Shown: one piece after another, positions 1 through 8,178 of the stretch | How the letters are laid out: each line of letters starts with the position of its first letter | How positions within the stretch are numbered: position 1 is the first letter of the stretch | DNA from: Actinospica robiniae DSM 44927 | Lineage (GTDB): Bacteria; Actinomycetota; Actinomycetes; Streptomycetales; Catenulisporaceae | DNA: 64,000 nucleotides | Assembly (NCBI RefSeq): GCF_000504285.1 | Contig: NZ_KI632511.1 | Location: 2,973,372 to 3,037,371 of the forward strand | Reading direction: 5' to 3' | Notes under the pieces: generated by a model | What the model saw: only the letters and a program-made list of their open reading frames with translations | Told to the model about the DNA's origin: nothing | The model's database searches: none | Program-made: the position numbers and the translations under genes

Positions 1-49
1 AGGTGCGGTCGGCACGCACGGGAGCAACCGGAGAGAATGTGTCGCGCCG

Positions 50-2221
50 TCACGCGGGCGGCGTAGCGCCGAGAGCGGGCGAACGCACCAGCGGCTGCTC
101 GGCCCAGATGGTCTTGCCGTGCCGGTTCGGGCGTGCGCCCCACCTCTGGGTCAGCTGCTCGGTGATGAACAGCCCGCGGCCGCCCTCGTCGTCGTCGCGG
201 GCCCGGCGCAGCCGCGGCGCGGTGTTGCTGTCGTCGCTGACCTCGCAGGTCAGCGCGCGATCGCAGATCAGGCGCAGGCCGATCGGGCCCTCCGCGTAGC
301 GCAGCGCGTTGGTGACCAGCTCGCTGACCACGAGCTCGGTGCTGTCGCTGAGCTCTTCGATCCCCCAGTCCTTGAGCTGGGTGGTGGCCAGCCGCCGGGC
401 CTGCCCGGCCGCCTCGAAACTGGCGGGCAGCATCCAGGACGCCGTCTGCGAGGCGTGCAGCGCCCGGGTGCGGGCCAGCAGCACGATGGCGTCCCGCTCC
501 GGCGGGAAGGCGGCGGCGTCCATGATCGCGTCGCACAGCTCGTCGAGCGAGGCCCCGGGCCCCGAAGCGGCCCTGGCCAGCAGCTCGAACGGGACCTCGG
601 TGCCCTCCCGGCCGGGCTGGAGGCGCTCGTCGTTGTGCAGCAGCAGGACGGCGCCCTCCTGCAGGACGTGCTCGGAGGCGACGTACTCCGCCTCGCCCTG
701 CCCGAGCGGCGGCCCCTGCGGCACGGCCAGCTGTTCGATCCGGCCGTCGGCGAAGGCCACGATCGGCGGCGGGTGGCCCGCGCTGGCGATCGAGCACGTC
801 CGGGTGGCCGGGTCGTAGACGAGGTACAGGCAGGTCTCCCGCCGCGCCCCGGCCTCGTCGGCGTCGTCCGCGTCGGCCGAGCCCTCGGATCGGCCCTCGC
901 CGCCGTCGGCCGAAGCCTCGTAAGCGCGCCGGTCCGGCCCACCCGCCATGATGTGCAGCCGCTCGAGGATCTCGTCCGGCAGCAGATCGAGCCCGGACAA
1001 GGCCGCGCTCGCGGCGCGCAGCTCGCCCATCGCAGCGGCGACGTGCGCGCCGAGGCCGGTGCTGTCCCCCATCACCAGGGCGACCCGGGAGCCGGACAAG
1101 GAGACCACGTCGAACCAGGCCCCGCCCGCCCCGGCCGGCCGGTAGGCGTGCGCGATCTGCACCGCGGAACGCACCGATTCTCCGCCGGGCCGCTGGGACG
1201 AGGCCCCGAGCAGGCGCGCGACCGAGCGCTCGCGGGTGTAGAGCCGGGCGTTGTCCAGGCTCAGCGCGGCGACCGCGGCGATCTGCTCGGCGAGCTCGAC
1301 GTCCGGGGGGCCCAGATGCACCGGATTGCGCCAACGGTAGAAGCTGGCGATGCCCAGCACCGCGCCGCGCGCGGAAAGCGGCACCGACATCATCGAATGC
1401 AGCCCGACGTCGCGCATCCGGGTGCCCCGCAGGTCGTGCGTGAGCCATTCGGCACCCAGATCGACCTGGCCGATCAGGGTGGAATGCAAGCTCGAGAGGA
1501 CATTGTCGAACGGCGTGTCGTAGGGGTACGAGGCGCCTTCGCCGACGGCCGGAATGCCCGGGTTGCCGCTGATCGAGAAGAACCCGGCCCGCCGCAGCGA
1601 CTGCCCGCGCAGTTTCGAACCCGGCGCCGGCACCTCGCCGCGCAACAGCGAGTCGAGCACGTCCACCGACACGGCGTCGGCCAGCTGCGGCACGCACACT
1701 TCGCACAGCTCCTGCGCCGTCTGGTAGACGTCCAGGGTCGTGCCGATATGCGTGTTGGCGAGGTTGAGCAGGCTCAGCCGCGCCCCCGCCTCGGCCCGCT
1801 CGGTGACATCGGTCACCGCGACGAGCACGCCGAGCACAGCACCCTTCGAATCATGCAGGCGGAAGCACCCGACCGAGTGCACCGATTCGACCACCGGATC
1901 GCGGCTGCGTGCCGTGAAGCGCTCGTCGAGCACGGGCTCGCCAGACGCCAGGACCTGGCGAGTGAGCCGCTCCGCCTCCTCGGGCCGGTCCAGGTTGAAC
2001 AGGTGCAGCACCTCTTGGATCGGCCGGCCCAGCATGTCCGCCATCGGGAAGTCGCGGATGCCCCGGCTGGAGGGGTTGAAGCGGATCAGCCGCAGTTCCG
2101 GATCGAGTACGTACAGGCTGATCGGCGACTCGAAGAGCGCGGACAGGACGGCCGCGTCGAGCTCGCTGACCTCCCGCATGCCGCGCGCGGCGGCCCCGCC
2201 GGCACCGCTCGCAGCACTCAT
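50..2221 (-). CDS. PAS-GAF-PP2C (SpoIIE/RsbU-type) phosphatase with C-terminal anti-sigma-type ATPase domain
   Basis: 723 aa. The order read from the sequence is a PAS domain (about residues 22-140), a GAF-like domain (about 150-330), a PP2C/SpoIIE phosphatase domain (about 350-590, with the Asp-bearing VMGDSTGLG and an extended CIASAGHPPP strand) and an RsbW-like HATPase domain (about 600-710; N box ELVTNALRYA, G box DEGGRGLFI). Proteins of this architecture are abundant in streptomycete-like actinobacteria and are expected to dephosphorylate anti-sigma antagonists and to bind a partner through the ATPase module; the input here would be a small ligand or redox signal at PAS/GAF. The start is well fixed by AGGAGG four bases before ATG. 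It is followed in the opposite direction by nothing before the window edge (1-49 carries no gene). Substrate and sigma factor are unknown. Confidence 0.9.
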   Translation of the reverse strand: MSAASGAGGAAARGMREVSELDAAVLSALFESPISLYVLDPELRLIRFNPSSRGIRDFPMADMLGRPIQEVLHLFNLDRPEEAERLTRQVLASGEPVLDERFTARSRDPVVESVHSVGCFRLHDSKGAVLGVLVAVTDVTERAEAGARLSLLNLANTHIGTTLDVYQTAQELCEVCVPQLADAVSVDVLDSLLRGEVPAPGSKLRGQSLRRAGFFSISGNPGIPAVGEGASYPYDTPFDNVLSSLHSTLIGQVDLGAEWLTHDLRGTRMRDVGLHSMMSVPLSARGAVLGIASFYRWRNPVHLGPPDVELAEQIAAVAALSLDNARLYTRERSVARLLGASSQRPGGESVRSAVQIAHAYRPAGAGGAWFDVVSLSGSRVALVMGDSTGLGAHVAAAMGELRAASAALSGLDLLPDEILERLHIMAGGPDRRAYEASADGGEGRSEGSADADDADEAGARRETCLYLVYDPATRTCSIASAGHPPPIVAFADGRIEQLAVPQGPPLGQGEAEYVASEHVLQEGAVLLLHNDERLQPGREGTEVPFELLARAASGPGASLDELCDAIMDAAAFPPERDAIVLLARTRALHASQTASWMLPASFEAAGQARRLATTQLKDWGIEELSDSTELVVSELVTNALRYAEGPIGLRLICDRALTCEVSDDSNTAPRLRRARDDDEGGRGLFITEQLTQRWGARPNRHGKTIWAEQPLVRSPALGATPPA

Positions 2222-2328
2222 CGCGCCTCCTGGGAGACGATCGGGTAATAACCGCCGAATCGATCAAAACACACCATCGCGGACGCCCGCCACCGGGGCG
2301 GCGCGATCGGGCTGCCGAGCCCCTGACG

Positions 2329-2958
2329 CTAAGCTTTGTCGGCGGCGTTGTGCCCCGGATCGCTGGGATGCCTGGTCAGCGGCGTGGTCTCGACCGTCAT
2401 CCACGGATCGAGCGGCAGCGACCTCATAATCGCCGCGAGCTCGTCCGAGTCGGCCGCTCGCCACAAGCCCAACGCCTGCTTGACGCCGGGCTCGGTTGCT
2501 GAAGGCTCAAGTTTCCACAGGCGGACCAGGCTTCCCTCGCGGGCCAGCGTCGCCGCGCTTTCAGCCTCTGCGGTGTCGGCCCGCTCGTAGTCCGCCTTGG
2601 CAGCGCCCTCGGGAACCGCGACGTGGAAAGCGGTGAGGAACTCCGCAACATTCCGGCCGTCGTCCGAAACCGCCGTCGGATCGTTGGGATGCGCCGCGAG
2701 CGCAGTCACCTCGTCGGTACGCCAGACGCGCAGCGGCATCCCGGCCAGCGTCCGCTCCAGGTCCTCGGCGTCCGCCGCCGCGAACAAGCCGATGGAGCGC
2801 CACTCCCCCGGCCCAAGCGGCGGCCGCCACAGCCGCAGCAGTCTCCGCTCCCGCGCAAGCCCCGCGGAATTCTCCGCCTCCCGCGCCCTGACCTGCGCGA
2901 CCTGCTCGTCGGAAGTCCCCTCGGGGACGCGGGTGGTCATAGTGACGAGGAACTCCAC
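2329..2958 (-). CDS. tandem-duplicated muconolactone isomerase-like (MIase family) protein
   Basis: 209 aa from the GTG chosen here. The protein is two copies of a roughly 95-residue unit, each beginning with a beta-strand like FLVTMTTRVPEG or FLTAFHVAVPEG, then an Arg/Ala-rich helix with the pair LVRLWKL/LLRLWRP, and ending in a PLRVWRTDEV or PLDPWMTVET strand followed by a HPNDP/HPSDP tail. That is the ferredoxin-like fold of muconolactone delta-isomerase (about 90 aa, normally one domain per chain). Function in aromatic catabolism is not supported by neighbours. An in-frame ATG lies six codons upstream at 2976, but the AAGGGCGGAG preceding GTG makes the GTG the better start. Confidence 0.7.
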   Translation of the reverse strand: MEFLVTMTTRVPEGTSDEQVAQVRAREAENSAGLARERRLLRLWRPPLGPGEWRSIGLFAAADAEDLERTLAGMPLRVWRTDEVTALAAHPNDPTAVSDDGRNVAEFLTAFHVAVPEGAAKADYERADTAEAESAATLAREGSLVRLWKLEPSATEPGVKQALGLWRAADSDELAAIMRSLPLDPWMTVETTPLTRHPSDPGHNAADKA

Positions 2959-3370
2959 GACTCCGCCCTTTCGCATCGAGGCAAACAGACTGGCCGCATC
3001 AGGCTACGTCCGTCCCGGAATCGACGCCGGAGGAGATCACGGTTCCGGCGGACGTCGTCGAAAGCATCGGCCGGCGAGCCCGCGGCGCGCGCCCCGCCGT
3101 CCGCGCGCGTCGGCACGTCGGGCCTGTTCGTGCCCTGAGAAACCAGGCTTACCGGCGCAAGGGCGCCTCGTATACTCGGGGCCTGATTCGTAACCCGATG
3201 TACGTTTTGCGGCCTCCCAGGCGGCATGAAACCGTTCTGGGACCGATCCCAAATCTTGATCAACCTTCTGCATGGCGCCAGTCAACGCAAGAGTATACTT
3301 GCGCCGCTCACCTCACACATCGTTGAAAGAAACGAGCATTCTGTTGAACAGCCAAGGGGAGGATCAGGGT
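2959..3370. other. gene-free stretch upstream of the Ala/Pro-rich membrane protein
   Basis: No convincing coding sequence is seen on either strand. Two TATACT hexamers inside GTATAC palindromes occur at 3170-3175 and 3293-3298, the second within a CGCAAG...CTTGCG inverted repeat. They could be -10 elements of promoters for the gene starting at 3371, but no good -35 partner is visible, so this is only suggestive. Confidence 0.4.
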
Positions 3371-4312
3371 ATGGACAGTGAGCCCGCAGGGGACGAAAGC
3401 ACCCAAGTCGTCGGTATCGAGGCCGCCGCGGCCGAAACGATCGCCGTGCTGCCCCAGCAGGCCGCGCCCGCCGACGCCGAGCCCGCTGCCCCGGCCGAGC
3501 AGGTCGCGACCGAAGTCGTGGCCGTGGCCGCCGCCGTCGCCGCCCCCGAGCCCGCTGCCCCGCTCGAGCAGGTCGCGACCGACATCGTCCCCGTCGCCGC
3601 CGCCATCGCCCCCGAGCCGACCGCCCCGCTCCAGCCCGGCTACGGCGCGCCCGTCCCCTACGCGGCCCCGTACGCGACCCAGTTCGCCGGCATGCCGTTC
3701 GACCCGGCGCTGGCCGGAGCCCTGCCGCCGGCGCCCAAGCAGCGCAACGTGCTGGCCGTGCTCGGCGTGATCTTCGCCGTGCTCATCTGGCCGGTCGGCC
3801 TGATCCTCTCCACCCTCGGACTGCTCAAGGCCTACAGCCGCAAGACCGGCAAGGTCCTGTCGATCATCGGCCTGGTCGTGTCCGTGATCGTGGGCGGCGG
3901 GGTCATCGCGCTGGTGTCGCAGGCCACTTCCACCGTCTCCTCCTCGACGGCTCTGGACGAGGGCTGCAAGAGCGTCGAGTCGAAGCTGCCGGCCGATCTG
4001 GCCACGCTGAAGGCCGACACGGCGACGCTGACCTCCAACAAGGACAGCGCCTCGAGCTCGAACAGCTCGATCACCACCGTCTCCAGCGACATCGCCGCGA
4101 TCGGGACCGACCTGACCGAGGCCTCGGGCCGGGCCACGCACGCGCCCGTCAAGGGCGACCTGGACAAGATGAACTCCCAGCTGCAGGCCCTCTCGACCGC
4201 GCTGGACAACATCCAGAACCACTCCACCGCCTCCGAGGGCGCCGCCGCCGCGGCGCTGACCACGCTGAGCGGCACGGGCAAGGACCTCGACGCGCTCTGC
4301 TCGAGCTACTAG
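3371..4312 (+). CDS. membrane protein with Ala/Pro-rich cytosolic arm and exported Ser/Thr-rich helical domain
   Basis: 313 aa, function not recognised. The start is placed at the ATG behind GGGGAGG (eight bases away), not at the longer open frame from 3272. Residues about 1-125 are low-complexity Ala/Pro/Glu/Val with an imperfect tandem repeat of roughly 25 residues built around EQVATEVV and EQVATDIV. Residues about 140-200 form two hydrophobic segments (VLAVLGVIFAVLIWPVGLIL and LSIIGLVVSVIVGGGVIALV) separated by a short basic loop, a DUF4190-like hairpin. The rest (about 205-313) is Ser/Thr/Ala-rich and probably helical, with two Cys (in DEGCKS and ALCSSY) that could pair outside the cell. 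The next gene has the same overall plan, so the two look like diverged relatives. Confidence 0.75.
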   Translation: MDSEPAGDESTQVVGIEAAAAETIAVLPQQAAPADAEPAAPAEQVATEVVAVAAAVAAPEPAAPLEQVATDIVPVAAAIAPEPTAPLQPGYGAPVPYAAPYATQFAGMPFDPALAGALPPAPKQRNVLAVLGVIFAVLIWPVGLILSTLGLLKAYSRKTGKVLSIIGLVVSVIVGGGVIALVSQATSTVSSSTALDEGCKSVESKLPADLATLKADTATLTSNKDSASSSNSSITTVSSDIAAIGTDLTEASGRATHAPVKGDLDKMNSQLQALSTALDNIQNHSTASEGAAAAALTTLSGTGKDLDALCSSY

Positions 4313-4375
4313 GCCGCGCGGTACGCCCCCTCCCCCAGACCTTTTTCACCTCACCACAAAAAGAGTGGTAACCCC

Positions 4376-5257
4376 ATGACTCAGCCCGAAGAATTCCCCG
4401 CGGAGCCCGCACCCGCCCAGCCCGCCCAGCCCGCCCAGCCCGCCGAGACGCCGCAGCCGCCGGTGCCGGCCGAGTGGGCCCAGCAGGCCCAGGCCCCCCA
4501 GCAGCAGCCCGACGCCGCGCAGGTCCAGGCCTGGCCGCAGCCGGTCGACCCGGCCGTGCAGGCCGCCGCCTTCGCCTACACGCAGATGCCGAGCCCGGAG
4601 GAGCAGGCGGCCGCGGCCGCCAAGAAGGCCAAGCGGCGCTCGGTGTTCGCGAAGTCCGCGATCCTGGCGGTGCCCGCCCTCGCGCTGGTCGCGCTGCTCG
4701 TCGGCACCAGCGTCGAGTCCAGCTCCTTCACCAGCAAGCACAACGACGCCACCGCCGCGGCCAAGGCCGCGGACCAGGGCGGCAACCTCGCCGCCCCGCT
4801 GAAGGCGGCGGAGTCGGCCGCGCAGAACTCGATCCTGGTCGACGCCGGCTGCGTGGCCGTCGAGTCGCAGGCCACGACGGACTTCGAGACCAAGGTCGGC
4901 AAAGACGACGACGCGCTGGCCAAGGCGGACCAGGGCAACAGCATCTCCGCCTACCTCGCCGCCGTCGACAAGTACGTCTCGGACCTGCAGGGCTTCTCGA
5001 CGGCTCTGGAGCAGGACGGCGCGCTCTCCAGCCGCTCCTCGGTCAAGGCCGCGGTCGACACCGTCGCCAAGGACCTCGGGGTCTTCATCTCGACGATGCA
5101 GGCCGCCGAAACCGGCAACCTCAGCAACAACGCCCTGAACCAGCTCGACTCCGCCGTGAGCCGGATGGACGCGGACACCACCGCCGTGGACAGCATGTGC
5201 GGCGGCACCATCCTCAACGGCGGCCCCGACCAGAATCTCACCAACCTGGTGGCCTGA
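4376..5257 (+). CDS. single-pass membrane protein with Pro/Ala/Gln-rich N-terminus and exported helical domain
   Basis: 293 aa, function not recognised. Residues 1-80 are dominated by Pro, Ala and Gln with a run of PAQPAQPAQ. A basic stretch KKAKRRS precedes one membrane span (about 90-110, AILAVPALALVALLVGTS). The exported part (about 110-293) is Ala/Asp/Ser-rich, predicted helical, and again carries two widely spaced Cys (DAGCVAVES and SMCGGT). Position 63 bp downstream of the similar gene at 3371, same strand, and the shared plan of disordered cytosolic arm, membrane anchor and Cys-bracketed helical ectodomain suggest that they act together, possibly in the envelope. Only a weak GAGTGG ribosome-binding site is visible. 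Confidence 0.75.
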   Translation: MTQPEEFPAEPAPAQPAQPAQPAETPQPPVPAEWAQQAQAPQQQPDAAQVQAWPQPVDPAVQAAAFAYTQMPSPEEQAAAAAKKAKRRSVFAKSAILAVPALALVALLVGTSVESSSFTSKHNDATAAAKAADQGGNLAAPLKAAESAAQNSILVDAGCVAVESQATTDFETKVGKDDDALAKADQGNSISAYLAAVDKYVSDLQGFSTALEQDGALSSRSSVKAAVDTVAKDLGVFISTMQAAETGNLSNNALNQLDSAVSRMDADTTAVDSMCGGTILNGGPDQNLTNLVA

Positions 5258-5277
5258 TCGCCCCCCTGCACCTCTCC

Positions 5278-5317
5278 GGCGTCCTTCCCATCCGCCTCGG
5301 CGGGCGGGAAGGACGCC
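5278..5317 (+). terminator. hairpin terminator after the membrane-protein pair
   Basis: A perfect 12-bp stem (5278-5289 with 5306-5317, GGCGTCCTTCCC against its complement) with a 16-nt loop lies 20 bp after the stop at 5257 and before the convergent GNAT gene. There is no strong T-run, as is common in high-GC actinobacteria. Confidence 0.75.
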
Positions 5318-5361
5318 GTGTTTCCGCCCCCGGTCGGCGCCCGCCCACCGAACGGCGTGGA

Positions 5362-5862
5362 TCAGGCCTTTGCGAGGTCGCAGTACATGACGTGCAACCC
5401 GATCCGGCCGAGCTCCGGGTGCTCGAAGGCGCCCGGGACCGTGCCGACGAGGGTGAAGCCGAGCGTCTCGTACAGGTGCACGGCGTGCACGTTCGAGGCC
5501 GCCACCGCGTTGAACTGCATGCCCGCGTAGCCCTGCTCCCGCGCCCAGTCGAGCGCGTGGGCGCACAGCCGGCGGCCGACGCCGCGTCCCCGCGCGTCGG
5601 CGGAGACCATGAAGCTGGCGGTCGCCACGTGCTTGCCCGGGCCGGGCCGGTTGGGCCCCATCCGTGCGGTGCCGAAGATCCGGTCGTCCTCCGTCGCGAC
5701 CACGGTCAGCCCGGGGCCGTCGCCGGGCTCGATCCAGGTGTCCCGGGCCGCGGATTCGGTCATCGCGGGATCGTAGGTGTAGGTGTCCGCGGCACGGACG
5801 ATCTCCTCGACGATCGGCCACACCTGGTCCCAGTCGGCGCTCTCGAACGCTCGCACAATCAT
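5362..5862 (-). CDS. GNAT family N-acetyltransferase
   Basis: 166 aa, the usual size for a stand-alone GNAT. The acetyl-CoA-binding signature is clear as RGRGVGRRLCAHAL (about 93-106), followed by the C-terminal NVHAVHLYETLGF motif. It belongs to the group related to phosphinothricin/amino-acid acetyltransferases by general appearance, but the acceptor is unknown. The ATG has no obvious Shine-Dalgarno sequence and the divergent gene at 5930 starts 67 bp away, so the two share a short promoter region. Confidence 0.88.
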   Translation of the reverse strand: MIVRAFESADWDQVWPIVEEIVRAADTYTYDPAMTESAARDTWIEPGDGPGLTVVATEDDRIFGTARMGPNRPGPGKHVATASFMVSADARGRGVGRRLCAHALDWAREQGYAGMQFNAVAASNVHAVHLYETLGFTLVGTVPGAFEHPELGRIGLHVMYCDLAKA

Positions 5863-5929
5863 GGCGCGAGCGTAGTTCCGCCGCCGTGGCAGGCGAAAGA
5901 GGGCTGATCACAGAGCTAGGATGGAGAGC

Positions 5930-6799
5930 ATGGCCGCATTCGAGATCGGGCTGCTTCATCCGGGCGCGATGGGCGCGAGGGTCGCCGAGCAGGCGGCTGC
6001 CAACGGCGCGATCGTGTGGTGGCTGCCCGAGGGGCGCAGCGCACAGAGCCGTGCCCGGGCGGCGGAGGCGGGACTGCGCGACGCCGGCTCGCTCAAGCAG
6101 CTGGCCGAACGCTGCCAGATCATCCTGAGCGTATGCCCGCCGGCCAACGCCCTCGAGGTGGCGCGCTCGGTCGCAGCCCTCGACTTCGCCGGGATCTACG
6201 CGGACCTCAACGCCATCAGCCCGGCGAACGCCGCGTCGATCGCCACGCTGTTCGCCGACCCCTCGTCGGTGGTGGACGGCGGCATCGTCGGCGGCCCGCC
6301 GCACCGGCCGGGCGAGACGCGGCTCTACCTTTCCGGGCCGGGCGCCGCGGCGGAGCGGGTCCGCGCACTGTTCGAGGCGACCGCGCTCGAACCGCATGTG
6401 CTGGCGGGCGACGTGGGCCGCGCTTCCGCGCTCAAGCTGGCGTTCGCCTCCTTCAACAAGATCTCTTACGTGCTGGCCGTCCAGGCCTACGCCCTCGCGT
6501 CCGGCCACGGCGTGCTCGACGAGCTTCTCGAGCTGGCGGAGCACGCGGTGCCGGGGACGGCGCTCGCCCGGCCGGACCAGGTCGCCGGCGCGGGCCCGCG
6601 CGCGTGGCGGTGGGCGCCGGAGATGCACGAGATCGCCGAGGCCTGCGACGCCGTCGGCGCGCCCGCGGCGATCGCCCGGGCCGCCGCGGACGTGTTCGAG
6701 CACTGGCACGCGCTCAAGGGCGCGGACTCGGTGTCGGTGCGGCGACTACTCGACGAACTGGGCGTGAACAGCGCCGATGATCCGGATAACATGCTCTGA
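5930..6799 (+). CDS. NAD(P)-dependent 6-phosphogluconate dehydrogenase-like oxidoreductase (DUF1932-type C-terminus)
   Basis: 289 aa. The N-terminus has the Rossmann glycine motif in slightly degenerate form (GLLHPGAMGARVAEQ) and the 6PGDH/beta-hydroxyacid dehydrogenase features DLNAISP and DGGIVGGPP; the conserved catalytic-region Lys is probably in SALKLAFASFNK. The C-terminal helical part resembles DUF1932, which accompanies the NAD-binding domain in this subfamily. Substrate unknown, probably a small hydroxy acid. ATG at 5930 follows GGAG closely; an in-frame ATG nine bases upstream (5921) is an alternative. Confidence 0.8.
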   Translation: MAAFEIGLLHPGAMGARVAEQAAANGAIVWWLPEGRSAQSRARAAEAGLRDAGSLKQLAERCQIILSVCPPANALEVARSVAALDFAGIYADLNAISPANAASIATLFADPSSVVDGGIVGGPPHRPGETRLYLSGPGAAAERVRALFEATALEPHVLAGDVGRASALKLAFASFNKISYVLAVQAYALASGHGVLDELLELAEHAVPGTALARPDQVAGAGPRAWRWAPEMHEIAEACDAVGAPAAIARAAADVFEHWHALKGADSVSVRRLLDELGVNSADDPDNML

Positions 6800-6911
6800 G
6801 GTTGATAGACAGCGGCCGACCGGCCGGTGATAGCCTTTCGCCGACGAGTCGACGCGACCCGGTTGCAAGGGGCATCTTGCGAGCCGTGTGCGCCGATGGA
6901 GAGGCGTAAGC

Positions 6912-8150
6912 GTGCGGGACGACATTGCCAGGGCGGACGCGAAGGCGGACGTACCGGAGCCCTCATCCACCGCTCTGGTACCGAAGGCCCGCTCGGCGAC
7001 CGACGTCGCCGCCTCCCCGCCCGCCGCGCCCGATTCCCCGGCCCCCGCCACGGCGCAGGCGCCGCCGGCCGAGGCCGCCGCGTCGTCGCGAACCAAGCCC
7101 GGCAACCGCTTGCACGCCCTCGACCTCCTCCGCTTCGTCGCAGCGATCACGGTGGTGGTGTTCCACTATTCGGCCCGCGGCCGCGGCTGGCACACTCCCG
7201 TGCGGCACCTGTTCCCGAAGCTGCACGCCGTATCGCAGTACGGCTGGATGGGCGTCGAGCTGTTCTTCCTGATCAGCGGTTTCGTGATCTGCATGAGCAG
7301 TTGGGGGCGCCCGGTGGGCGCCTTCTTCGTCTCCCGGGTGGCCCGCCTGTTCCCGGCCTACCTGTTAGCGGTCGCCCTCACCGCCACGGTGGTGGCGATA
7401 TGGCCCGGCTTCAGCCTGGACACGAACACCGGCACGGTCCTCGCGAACTTCACCATGCTCGAGAACCTGCTCGGGGACCGTTCGATCGACTCGGTGTACT
7501 GGACCCTGCTCATCGAGCTGCGTTTCTACCTGCTCTTCGCCCTCGTCGTCTGGCGTGGCCTGACGTATCAGCGTGCTGTCGGCTTCTGCGTGGTGTGGAC
7601 CACGGCGTCGCTCCTCGTCCCCTCCTTCTCCCCGGACTTCGCCGAGCAGATCCTGGTTTCGCAGTACTCTTCGTACTTCGTGGCCGGCATCGCCTTCTAC
7701 CTGATGTACCGGTTCGGGCAGAACCTGCTGCTGTGGTGCATCGTCGGGGTGTCGTACGTCGTGGGCACCGATCAGATCCAGGGCGACGTGCAGGCCCAGA
7801 GCACGGTCGCCCACAACCACCTGAACCTGCAGATCGTCTTCGCCCTGCTGGCCGTCTGCTTCGCGCTCATCGGCCTGGTCGCGACCGGCCGGCTCTCCTG
7901 GATCCGGGGCCGGTGGACGATCGTCCTCGGCGCGATCACCTACCCGCTGTACCTGATCCACCAGGAGATCGGCTTCACCGTGATCAGCCGGCTGGACCGG
8001 CACGTCAACGCCTATCTGCTGCTGGTCACCCTCATCCTGGCGATGATCGCGGCGGCGTGGTCGATCTACCGGGTCGTGGAGAAGCCGCTGAGCCCGACGA
8101 TCCGGCGCAAGCTGACCGAGTCCCTGCACGTGTCCACCGGAGGGCACTGA
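6912..8150 (+). CDS. acyltransferase family 3 integral membrane protein with a TTA codon
   Basis: 412 aa from a GTG that sits behind GGAGAGG; the open frame reaches back to a GTG at 6888 without a good ribosome-binding site. After a 70-residue Pro/Ala-rich cytosolic arm, the chain has about ten membrane spans starting with the family signature RLHALDLLRFVAAITVVVFHY, which contains the catalytic His of OafA/NodX-type transmembrane acyltransferases, followed by GVELFFLISGFVI. Such proteins O-acylate surface glycans, lipids or secondary metabolites. A leucine at bases 7365-7367 is encoded by TTA, very rare in this class of genome and a known mark of bldA-dependent, developmentally timed translation in streptomycetes. 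The stop is 28 bp from the convergent regulator gene. Confidence 0.88.
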   Translation: MRDDIARADAKADVPEPSSTALVPKARSATDVAASPPAAPDSPAPATAQAPPAEAAASSRTKPGNRLHALDLLRFVAAITVVVFHYSARGRGWHTPVRHLFPKLHAVSQYGWMGVELFFLISGFVICMSSWGRPVGAFFVSRVARLFPAYLLAVALTATVVAIWPGFSLDTNTGTVLANFTMLENLLGDRSIDSVYWTLLIELRFYLLFALVVWRGLTYQRAVGFCVVWTTASLLVPSFSPDFAEQILVSQYSSYFVAGIAFYLMYRFGQNLLLWCIVGVSYVVGTDQIQGDVQAQSTVAHNHLNLQIVFALLAVCFALIGLVATGRLSWIRGRWTIVLGAITYPLYLIHQEIGFTVISRLDRHVNAYLLLVTLILAMIAAAWSIYRVVEKPLSPTIRRKLTESLHVSTGGH

Positions 8151-8178
8151 GCCGGATCGGGCCAGGGCTTGGGCTGGC

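Noticed and set aside
119-2248. 709-residue plus-strand open frame opposite the PP2C gene
   Set aside because: Arg/Ala/Gly-rich antisense of a GC-biased gene; no ribosome-binding site or domains. Several similar long frames (4346-6709, 14631-16124, 15899-17779, 21700-23373 upstream part, 43518-44933, 59229-60749) are shadows for the same reason.
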